A stretch of DNA of 64,000 nt from Actinocrinis sp035653575. GTDB lineage: Bacteria; Actinomycetota; Actinomycetes; Streptomycetales; Catenulisporaceae. The translations under genes were made by a program, and so were the position numbers. Numbering within the stretch: position 1 is the first letter of the stretch; the number at the start of each line of letters is the position of its first letter. Below are positions 40,695-47,605 of the stretch, piece after piece. The stretch covers positions 5,573-69,572 of the forward strand of contig NZ_DASRBQ010000003.1 in NCBI RefSeq assembly GCF_035653575.1. Reading direction: 5' to 3'. Below the pieces are notes generated by a model. That model was given only the letters and a program-made list of their open reading frames with translations. It did no database searches and was not told where the DNA came from.

Positions 40695-41948
40695 TCACGT
40701 GTTGCCACCCTGGCCGGGCGGATTCTGTCGATTCAAGTACGGCTTCAGTTCGGTACGCGCGACGGACCGGATGTGTACCTCGTCGGGTCCGTCGGCGATG
40801 CGCAGGGTGCGCAGCCCGGCCCACATCGCGGCCAGCGGGGTGTCATCGCTGACGCCGGCGCCACCGTGCACCTGGATTGCCTTGTCGACGACGTCCAACG
40901 CCACCCGCGGCGCGACCACCTTGATCGCGGCGATCTCGGTACGCGCGCTCTTGGTCCCGTAGCGGTCGATCAGCCACGCGGTCTTGAGCGTCAGCAGCCT
41001 GGCCTGCTCGATCGCCATCCGCGACTCGGCGATCCATTGCTGCACGACGCCCTGCGCGGCCACCGGCTTTCCGAAGGCGACCCGGCCGACCGCGCGCTCG
41101 CACATCAGCTCCAGCGCCCGCTCCGCCATGCCGAGCGCGCGCATGCAGTGGTGGATGCGGCCGGGGCCGAGCCGCGCCTGCGCGATCGCGAAGCCGCCGC
41201 CCTCCTCGCCGATCAGGTTCGAGGCCGGGACCCGCACGCCGTCGAACACGATCTCGGCGTGGCCGTGCTGGTCCTGATAGCCGAAGACCGGCAGCGAGCG
41301 GACGACCTTCACACCTGGGGCGTCCAGCGGAACGAGCACCATCGACTGCTGGCGGTAGGCCGGCCCGTCCGGATCGGTCTTGCCCATGACGATCAGGATC
41401 TTGCAACGCGGATCCATCGCCCCGGAGGTCCACCACTTGCGTCCGGTGATGACGTACTCGTCGCCGTCGCGTTCGATCCGGGTCCTGATGTTCGAGGCGT
41501 CCGAGCTGGCCACCTCCGGCTCGGTCATGCCGAAGCCGCTGCGGATCTCGCCGCGCAGCAGCGGGGCGAGCCAGCGCTCCTTCTGCTCGGGTGTGCCGAA
41601 AAGGTGCAGGACCTCCATGTTGCCGGTGTCCGGGGCCGCGCAGTTGAGCGCTTCGGGGGCGAGCTCGATCGAGCGTCCGGTCAGCTCGGCCAGCGGGGCG
41701 TAGTCGGTGACCGAGAGGCCGTGCCGCGGATCGGCGGAGTCGGGAAGGAAGAGGTTCCACAGCCCGCGTTCGCGCGCCGCGACCTTCAGGTCCTCGACGA
41801 CCTGCGGCACGCGGTGTACGTCCCCTGCTTCGATGAGCGCGCGGCGCTGCGCGGCGTACACCGGTTCGGCGGGGTAGACGTGGCTGTCCATGAACGCCCG
41901 CAGGCGCTCCTGGTACTCCTTGCCCAGAGGGCTCGGCTCGAAGTCCAT
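40695..41948 (-). CDS. acyl-CoA dehydrogenase, ACAD11-like
   Basis: 417 residues. FAD-binding and catalytic blocks: FGMTEPEVASSDASNIRTRI, YVITGRKWWTSGAMDPRCKILIVMGKTD, GRIHHCMRALGMAERALELM and the C-terminal IQVHGGAGVSDDTPLA...LRIADGPDEVH. The GGAGVSxDxPLA and RxADGPDEVH blocks are those of the ACAD10/ACAD11 subgroup rather than ordinary fatty acid dehydrogenases. In animals this domain is fused to an APH-like kinase; here that kinase is a separate gene 1.9 kb away, divergently transcribed. Proposed role: elimination of phosphate from 4-phospho-acyl-CoA to give enoyl-CoA. GAGGAG precedes the ATG. 32 bp downstream of the synthetase gene, same transcript. Confidence 0.92.
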   Translation of the reverse strand: MDFEPSPLGKEYQERLRAFMDSHVYPAEPVYAAQRRALIEAGDVHRVPQVVEDLKVAARERGLWNLFLPDSADPRHGLSVTDYAPLAELTGRSIELAPEALNCAAPDTGNMEVLHLFGTPEQKERWLAPLLRGEIRSGFGMTEPEVASSDASNIRTRIERDGDEYVITGRKWWTSGAMDPRCKILIVMGKTDPDGPAYRQQSMVLVPLDAPGVKVVRSLPVFGYQDQHGHAEIVFDGVRVPASNLIGEEGGGFAIAQARLGPGRIHHCMRALGMAERALELMCERAVGRVAFGKPVAAQGVVQQWIAESRMAIEQARLLTLKTAWLIDRYGTKSARTEIAAIKVVAPRVALDVVDKAIQVHGGAGVSDDTPLAAMWAGLRTLRIADGPDEVHIRSVARTELKPYLNRQNPPGQGGNT

Positions 41949-41980
41949 CGCACATGCTCCTCGTCGATGCTGCTGCCTGC

Positions 41981-43720
41981 TTATGCGCCGGCGGCAGCGT
42001 CGGTGGTGGTTTCGGTGTCGGCTGTCGTGTCGGTGTCGGCTGTCGTTTCGATTTCACCGCGCGGGATGGCGTCGAGCTTCCGCACCTCGAGCGCGCCCTC
42101 CCGGTGCCGCGCGCGCAGCACCTTCTTGTCGAACTTGCCGACCGTGGTCTTCGGCACCTCGTCCACGAAGCTCCAGTAGTCCGGCACCTGCCACCTGGCC
42201 ACCTTCCCGGCGAGGAAAGCGGCCAGCGCCTCGGGCGTCGCCGCCTCGCCGTCCGGTCCCGGCTTGCGCACGACGCAGGCCAGCGGCCGCTCGTCCCACT
42301 TCGGGTCCGGGATCGCGACCACGGCCGCCTCCAGCACGGCCGGGTGCGCGAGCAGCTGGTTCTCAAGCTCCACCGAGGAGATCCACTCGCCGCCGGACTT
42401 GATCAGATCCTTGACGCGGTCGGTGATCTGGAAGAAGCCGCGGTCGTCGATCGTGCCGAGGTCACCGGTGCGCAGCCAGCCGTCGTGGAATTTCTCCGGC
42501 GCGGGGTCCCGGTAGTACGAGCCGGTGATCCACGGTCCGCGCACCTCGATCTCGCCGACCGACTCGCCGTCCCAGGGCAGTTCGGCGCCGCTGTCCACGT
42601 CGACGACCCGCATCTCCACGCCGGGCGCGACCCGGCCGGACTTGAGCCGCCACTCGACGTCTTCCGGCGTACCGGGCTCGACCCCGGCCGGCGGATGCGC
42701 CATTCCGGCCACCGGGCTGGTCTCGGTCATGCCCCAGCCCTGGATGATGCGCAGGCCGTAGCGCTCCTCGAAGGCTTCGAGCAGGGCGCGCGGCGCGGCG
42801 GAACCGCCTGAGGTGGCCATGCGCAGCGAGGAGAGGTCGATCGGCCTCGCCTCGCCGTAGTTCAGGATCCAGTTCCAGATGGTGGGGACGGCGGAGGCGA
42901 CGGTGGAACGCTCGGCCTCGATGAAGTTGACCAGGCCGTCAGGGCCCATATGCGGCCCAGGCATGTGCAGCGTGGTGCCGTTGAAGAAGGCGCCGTACGG
43001 AATGCCCCAGGCGTTCACGTGGAACATCGGCACGATCGTCAGGATCCGGTCGGACTCGGTGGTGCCCGCCATGCAGGCCGCCTGCCCGGCCAGCGCGTGC
43101 AGGAAGGTCGAGCGGTGCGAGTAGACCACGCCCTTCGGGTCGCCAGTGGTCCCGCTGGTGTAGCACATCGCCGCCGCGGACCGCTCGTCGAGCTCAGGCC
43201 ACTGATAGCCGGGCTGCTCGGCGGCGAGCACGTCCGCGTACCGCAGCACCTTGACTCCGGCCGGCAGGCCCGCGAACCGGTCCAGGTCCGCCTCGCCGAC
43301 CACGATGTACGCCTCGACCCCGGTCAACCCCGGCGCGATCGCGGCCAGCAGCGGCGCCAGGCTGCCGTCCACGATGATCACCCGGTCGCCGGCGTGCTGG
43401 ATGATGTGCGCCAGTTGGTCACCGGGTAGCCGTATGTTGAGTGTGTGCAGCACCGCGCCCATGCAAGGCACCGCAAAGTAGGCCTCGAGGTGCTCCTGCG
43501 TGTTCCAGCAGAAGGTGCCGACCCGGTCGCCCGCGCCGATGCCGAGCCGAGCGAGCGCCGCGGCCAGCCGCTCGGCATTGCGGGCGATCTCGGCGTAGGT
43601 CGCGCGCCGCGCTTTCGTGCCCTCCCAGGTGACGCATTCGCTGCCGCCGTAGATCCGCGAGCCGTGCCGCAGGATCGCGGTGATGGTCAGCGGGTATTCC
43701 TGCATCGTGCTGAAGATCAT
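41981..43720 (-). CDS. acyl-CoA synthetase (FadD-like, ANL superfamily)
   Basis: 579 residues. AMP-binding motifs: P-loop YTSGTTGDPKGVVYSH, GWGMTETSPV (A5), WLRTGDLGTID (A7), ITDRVKDLIKSGGEWIS (A8) and the catalytic Lys near TTVGKFDKKVLR (A10). It activates a carboxylic acid to acyl-AMP and then acyl-CoA; sequence resembles medium/long-chain ligases such as the FadD3/AlkK group. GGAAGG lies 8 nt before ATG 43720. The C-terminus has a Thr/Asp-rich tail (ETTADTDTTADTETTTD) coded by an 18-bp repeat. First gene of a unit running into the ACAD11-like dehydrogenase and TetR; divergent from the kinase gene with a TetR operator between. Confidence 0.94.
   Translation of the reverse strand: MIFSTMQEYPLTITAILRHGSRIYGGSECVTWEGTKARRATYAEIARNAERLAAALARLGIGAGDRVGTFCWNTQEHLEAYFAVPCMGAVLHTLNIRLPGDQLAHIIQHAGDRVIIVDGSLAPLLAAIAPGLTGVEAYIVVGEADLDRFAGLPAGVKVLRYADVLAAEQPGYQWPELDERSAAAMCYTSGTTGDPKGVVYSHRSTFLHALAGQAACMAGTTESDRILTIVPMFHVNAWGIPYGAFFNGTTLHMPGPHMGPDGLVNFIEAERSTVASAVPTIWNWILNYGEARPIDLSSLRMATSGGSAAPRALLEAFEERYGLRIIQGWGMTETSPVAGMAHPPAGVEPGTPEDVEWRLKSGRVAPGVEMRVVDVDSGAELPWDGESVGEIEVRGPWITGSYYRDPAPEKFHDGWLRTGDLGTIDDRGFFQITDRVKDLIKSGGEWISSVELENQLLAHPAVLEAAVVAIPDPKWDERPLACVVRKPGPDGEAATPEALAAFLAGKVARWQVPDYWSFVDEVPKTTVGKFDKKVLRARHREGALEVRKLDAIPRGEIETTADTDTTADTETTTDAAAGA
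42012..42047. repeat. two 18-bp direct repeats in the synthetase 3' end
   Basis: TCGGTGTCGGCTGTCGTG (42012-42029) and TCGGTGTCGGCTGTCGTT (42030-42047), with degenerate flanking copies. On the coding strand they give the ADTDTT/ADTETT tail after the last ANL motif, outside the catalytic fold. Confidence 0.8.
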
Positions 43721-43761
43721 CGTGGCGCCTTCCGACAGCGTCGTTGCTGGGGGTAGCCGAC

Positions 43762-43779
43762 GTACCGACTAGTCGGTAC
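43762..43779. promoter_or_regulatory. TetR-type operator, copy 2 (synthetase/kinase divergent promoter)
   Basis: GTACCGACTAGTCGGTAC, a perfect 18-bp palindrome in the 109-bp gap between the divergent acyl-CoA synthetase (start 43720) and kinase (start 43830) genes, 42 bp and 50 bp from the two starts. It is positioned to control both transcripts. It matches copy 1 before the MFS gene. Confidence 0.88.
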
Positions 43780-43829
43780 TGTTCCACCGAGCCGTACTCC
43801 GTGCAAGCCCCCCGAGCGAGGTACCCGAG

Positions 43830-44921
43830 ATGAGCAACCCCGCCGCGCCGCCCGGCCGCGAAGAGGCGCCCGACGGCGCGGATCCGCCCGGCCTGGCGCT
43901 GGCGCCGCTGCGCGCCTACCTGGCCGAACACGAGGCGGACCTCGACGCGGACCTCGGTGACGGAGCGCTGGGCGCGCAGCTGATCGCGGGCGGCAAGTCG
44001 AACCTCACCTACATCCTGCGCGGTCGGCGAAACGGCGCCCCGGCCTCGTGGGTGCTGCGCCGTCCGCCGCTCGGGCACGTGCTGGCCACCGCGCACGACA
44101 TGACCCGCGAGTTCCGGGTCCTGTCCGCGCTGGCGCCGACCGGCGTGCCGGTGCCCAAGGTGCACCTGCTGTGCGAGGACGCCGAGGTGATCGGTGCGCC
44201 CTTCTACGTGATGGAGTTCGTCGAGGGCACGGTCTATCGGGAAAAGTCGCAGACGGCCACGCTGACCGCGGAGCGCGCCCGGGCGATGTCCTGGGCGCTG
44301 ATGGACGTGCTCGCGGACCTGCACGCGGTCGATCCGGCCAAGGTCGGGCTCGGCGACTTCGGCCGGCCGGAGGGCTATCTGGATCGGCAGGTCGCACGCT
44401 GGGGCAAGCAGTTGGCGGCCTCGCGCAGCCGCGAGGTTCCTGGCATCGACGCACTGCACGAAGCGCTCGGCGACGCGATCCCGCAGTCGCAGCGTGCTGC
44501 GATCGTGCACGGCGACTACCGGCTCGACAACGCGATCGTGGACGACGAGGACCGGATCGCCGCGGTGCTTGACTGGGAGATGGCCACGCTCGGCGACCCG
44601 CTCGCTGACCTGGGCCTGCTCTGCGTGTACTGGACCGAACTGGAAACGCTGGGCGCCGGAAAGGCGCTGACTTCAGCGGTCGACAGCGCCGCGGGCTTCC
44701 CGGCGCAGGACGAGCTGATCGAGCGGTACGCCGCCCGCAGCGGCCTCGACGTGACCCCGTTGCCCTGGTACATCGCGTTCGGCTACTTCAAGCTCGCCGT
44801 GATCGCGGAGGGCATCTACTACCGCTATCTGAGCGGCCAGACCGTCGGATCAGGCTTCGAAGGAATGGGCGATCTGGTGCCCGCGCTGGTTCGGCGCGGC
44901 CTGGACACCCTCGCCGCGTGA
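43830..44921 (+). CDS. APH-family phosphotransferase, ACAD10/11 kinase-like (FadE36-type)
   Basis: 363 residues of the aminoglycoside phosphotransferase fold. Blocks: AGGKSNLTYIL (nucleotide loop), WVLRRPP with the ATP-binding Lys replaced by the family's RRPP pattern, DMTREFRVLSALAPTGVPVPKV, FYVMEFVEGTVYRE, the catalytic Brenner motif HGDYRLDNAIV and metal-binding LDWEMATLGDPLADLG. This is the subgroup fused to acyl-CoA dehydrogenase in animal ACAD10/ACAD11 and encoded separately in actinobacteria. Human ACAD11 and Pseudomonas LvaA phosphorylate 4-hydroxyacyl-CoA; the same reaction is likely here, not antibiotic resistance. Starts the + strand operon with two dehydrogenase genes. Confidence 0.92.
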   Translation: MSNPAAPPGREEAPDGADPPGLALAPLRAYLAEHEADLDADLGDGALGAQLIAGGKSNLTYILRGRRNGAPASWVLRRPPLGHVLATAHDMTREFRVLSALAPTGVPVPKVHLLCEDAEVIGAPFYVMEFVEGTVYREKSQTATLTAERARAMSWALMDVLADLHAVDPAKVGLGDFGRPEGYLDRQVARWGKQLAASRSREVPGIDALHEALGDAIPQSQRAAIVHGDYRLDNAIVDDEDRIAAVLDWEMATLGDPLADLGLLCVYWTELETLGAGKALTSAVDSAAGFPAQDELIERYAARSGLDVTPLPWYIAFGYFKLAVIAEGIYYRYLSGQTVGSGFEGMGDLVPALVRRGLDTLAA

Positions 44922-44936
44922 GAAAGGAGGCTGCTG

Positions 44937-46136
44937 ATGTCGCTGCAGCAGCGAATCAAGACCCTGCTGGAAGAGCACGATCCGGCGAGTACGCCCCGGC
45001 TGGACTTCCTGCGCGCCCAGTTCGACGCCGGACTGGCCTGGGTGCACTTCCCGGTCGGGCTCGGCGGGCTCGACGCGCCACGCGAACAGCAGCGGATCGT
45101 GGATGAGGCGCTGGCCGCGGCCGGAGCGCCGGACAACGACCCGCACCGCATCGGCATCGGGCTCGGCATGGCGGCGCCGACGATCCTCGCGCACGGCACC
45201 GACGAGCAGCGCCGCCGCTTCCTGCGCCCGCTGTGGACCGGCGAGGAGGTGTGGTGCCAGCTGTTCAGCGAGCCCGGCGCCGGCTCCGATCTCGCGGGCC
45301 TGGCCACCAAGGCGGTGCGCGAGAACCCCGGCGACGAGGGCTCCGACTGGATCGTGACCGGCCAGAAGGTGTGGACCTCGATGGCGCACGAGGCGCGCTG
45401 GGCCATCCTGATCGCGCGCACCGATCCAGCCGTGCCGAAACACAAGGGCCTGACATACTTCGTCTGCGACATGACCGACCCCGGCGTCGAAGTACGACCG
45501 CTGCGACAAATCACCGGCGAGGCCGAGTTCAACGAGGTCTTCCTGACCGGCGTGCGCATCCCCGACTCGCTTCGGCTCGGCCCGGTCGGCGCGGGCTGGG
45601 CCGTCGCGCAGACCACGCTGATGAACGAGCGGGTCGCCATCGGCGGCGGCGCGCAGCCGCGAGAGGGCGGGGTGATCGGCGTCGTCGCCAAGGCCTGGCG
45701 GGAGCGCCCGGAACTGCGCACGGCCGCGGCGCACGACACGCTGCTCGACCTCTGGGTGCAGGCGGAAGCCGCGCGGCTGACCGCGACCCGGCTGCGCCAG
45801 CAGTTGGCCGAGGGGCAGCCGGGTCCCGAGGGCTCGGCCGCCAAGCTCGCGTTCGCCCGCCTCAACCAGGAGATCTCAGGCTTCGAGGCCGACCTGCTGG
45901 GCGAGGAGGGCCTGCGCTACGACGACTGGACCACCGAGCGGTGGACGACCGACCGGCCGACCACGGTCGACTTCGCTGGCCGTGGCGCCGGATACCGCTA
46001 CCTGCGCGCCAAGGGCAACTCGATCGAGGGCGGCACCTCGGAGATCCTGCGCAACATCATCGCCGAGCGCGTGCTCGGTCTTCCCCCGGAGATCCGGGTC
46101 GACAAGGACGTCGCGTGGAAGGACCTGGCCCAGTGA
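44937..46136 (+). CDS. acyl-CoA dehydrogenase, alpha-type partner
   Basis: 399 residues, ATG 15 nt after the kinase stop with GGAGG-like GAAAGGAGG directly before. Blocks: WCQLFSEPGAGSDLAGLATKA (flavin contact), WIVTGQKVWTSMAHEARW, LRLGPVGAGWAVAQTTLMNERVAIG (parts), and C-terminal RYLRAKGNSIEGGTSEIL.. with RNIIAERVLGLPPE. The pattern matches actinobacterial FadE subunits that work as heterotetramers with a second, divergent subunit. That partner is encoded next with overlapping stop and start. Substrate is an acyl-CoA, probably short or branched; not further defined. Confidence 0.93.
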   Translation: MSLQQRIKTLLEEHDPASTPRLDFLRAQFDAGLAWVHFPVGLGGLDAPREQQRIVDEALAAAGAPDNDPHRIGIGLGMAAPTILAHGTDEQRRRFLRPLWTGEEVWCQLFSEPGAGSDLAGLATKAVRENPGDEGSDWIVTGQKVWTSMAHEARWAILIARTDPAVPKHKGLTYFVCDMTDPGVEVRPLRQITGEAEFNEVFLTGVRIPDSLRLGPVGAGWAVAQTTLMNERVAIGGGAQPREGGVIGVVAKAWRERPELRTAAAHDTLLDLWVQAEAARLTATRLRQQLAEGQPGPEGSAAKLAFARLNQEISGFEADLLGEEGLRYDDWTTERWTTDRPTTVDFAGRGAGYRYLRAKGNSIEGGTSEILRNIIAERVLGLPPEIRVDKDVAWKDLAQ

Positions 46137-47416
46137 GCAGCGCCGCCGTTCCCGAATCGGGCACCGTTGAATTAAGCGCTGTTGACTCAAGCGCCGTTGA
46201 CTCAAGCGCCGTTGATTCAAGTGCCACCGCGTCAGCCGCGGCAGAGGCTGTGGCCGCGCCCAGCCTGCTGTACTCAGAGGTCGAAGACGATCTGCGCGCC
46301 TCCGTGCGCGCGCTGCTGGCCGATCGCAGCCCGTGGAACGCGGTCCTGGCGCGCTGCGAGACGGATCAGCCTTATGACACCTCGGTGTGGAAGTCGCTCG
46401 CGGCCGATCTCGGCTGCGCGGGCCTCGCGATCCCGGAGAAGGCGGGCGGCGCCGGGGCGTCCTGGCGGGAGGCGGCGGTCGTGGCTGAGGAGGTCGGCCG
46501 CGCGGTCACGCCGGTACCGTTCCTCACCAGCTCGGTTATCGCCACCGCCGCTGTACTCGCGCTGCAGGAATCAGCGCAGGCCGCGGAGATCGGCGACCTG
46601 CTTGAGCGGCTTGCCGCCGGACGCACGGCGGCGGTCCTCGCGGTGCCGTTCTCCAGCGCTCCGGACGCGGCCTTTTCGAAGGCGCTCCTCTCGGACGCGC
46701 CCTTCTCGAACACCGTGCGCGCTGACGACGCCGGGCGGCTTTCCGGGGCGGTGACGAGTGTGGCAGACGCGCGCGTCGCAGACCTCTTCATCGTCCCGGC
46801 CACGGCTTCCGCCGGCCCGGCGCTCTTCGTGGTCGATGCCGACGCCGCAGGCGTGACGCTGGACGCCGCGACGTCACTCGATCTGACCCGGCCGCTCGCC
46901 GACCTGACGTTCACCGAAGCCACCGGTCGGCAGCTCGCATCCAACGACGCGGCCATGACGGCCCTTTCCCGCGCCCTGAGCACGGGAGCCGCCGTGCTCG
47001 CGTCCGAACAGCTAGGCATCGCAGAAGCCTGCCTCGAGCTGTCGGTCTCCTATCTCAAGACGCGCTATCAGTTCGCCCGGCCCATCGGCTCCTACCAAGC
47101 GCTCAAGCATCGTGCCGCCGATCTGTGGGCCTCGGTGGCGCAGGCGCGGGCCGTTGCTCGCTACGCGGCCGCGTGCGTCGCGGACGACGACCCGGACGCG
47201 CCGGTGGCCGTCGCGCTGGCGCAGGCGTACTGCTCCGGCGTCGCGGTGCGTGCGGCCGAGGAATGCGTGCAGTTCCACGGCGGCATCGGCTTCACCTGGG
47301 AGCACCCGGCGCACCTCTATCTCAAGCGCGCCAAGTCGGACTCCATCGCGCTTGGCACCGCGTCTCGGCACCGCGCCGCGCTTGGGCGATTGGTCGATCT
47401 ACCGGCCGCGACCTGA
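46133..47416 (+). CDS. acyl-CoA dehydrogenase, beta-type partner
   Basis: 427 residues from GTG 46133, overlapping the previous stop (GTGA). After an odd Ala/Ser/Val/Asp N-terminal extension (about 45 residues, repeat-coded) the ACAD fold starts at LYSEVEDDLRASVRALL. LGCAGLAIPEKAGGAGASW, ASEQLGIAEACLELSVSYLK, TRYQFARPIGSYQALKHR and FHGGIGFTWEHPAHLYLKRA are the blocks of the second subunit in FadE pairs such as FadE28/FadE29 of mycobacteria. Such subunits bind FAD jointly with the alpha partner. A TTA codon (46172-46174) lies inside the N-terminal repeat, possibly subjecting translation to the bldA tRNA. Confidence 0.92.
   Translation: MSSAAVPESGTVELSAVDSSAVDSSAVDSSATASAAAEAVAAPSLLYSEVEDDLRASVRALLADRSPWNAVLARCETDQPYDTSVWKSLAADLGCAGLAIPEKAGGAGASWREAAVVAEEVGRAVTPVPFLTSSVIATAAVLALQESAQAAEIGDLLERLAAGRTAAVLAVPFSSAPDAAFSKALLSDAPFSNTVRADDAGRLSGAVTSVADARVADLFIVPATASAGPALFVVDADAAGVTLDAATSLDLTRPLADLTFTEATGRQLASNDAAMTALSRALSTGAAVLASEQLGIAEACLELSVSYLKTRYQFARPIGSYQALKHRAADLWASVAQARAVARYAAACVADDDPDAPVAVALAQAYCSGVAVRAAEECVQFHGGIGFTWEHPAHLYLKRAKSDSIALGTASRHRAALGRLVDLPAAT
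46166..46225 (+). repeat. four 15-bp tandem repeats in the acyl-CoA dehydrogenase 5' end
   Basis: GTTGAATTAAGCGCT, GTTGACTCAAGCGCC (twice exactly) and GTTGATTCAAGTGCC encode VELSA, VDSSA, VDSSA, VDSSA. They lie upstream of the conserved fold and lower the local GC content. The first unit supplies the TTA codon. Confidence 0.9.
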
Positions 47417-47432
47417 GGTAGCCGAACTGCGT

Positions 47433-47483
47433 CCTCCGGCGCGGCGCCACGCGTTTGATCAGCGCGTGGTGCCGCGCCGGAGG
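47433..47483 (+). terminator. terminator after the acyl-CoA dehydrogenase operon
   Basis: A 21-bp stem with a single G-T pair (47433-47453 against 47463-47483; outer part CCTCCGGCGCGGC) and a 9-nt loop, starting 17 bp after the stop codon. Very stable; no U-tract. Confidence 0.85.
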
Positions 47484-47605
47484 CATGACATCGTTGCCAG
47501 GTTTGTTCGGGGAGAGTTCGCCTCGCAGCCGCCGACCGGTTGTGCGGTGGTGCATATCCACTCCCTAGCGTGCGCCCGAACCCCTCGCGCACCAGGAGAC
47601 GCACC

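Noticed and set aside
41954..42811. Long + strand open frame opposite the acyl-CoA synthetase
   Set aside because: Shadow of the synthetase, whose ANL motifs are complete on the minus strand.
43830..44921. Aminoglycoside resistance gene
   Set aside because: Although APH-fold, the sequence belongs to the ACAD10/11-associated subgroup and sits in an acyl-CoA operon.
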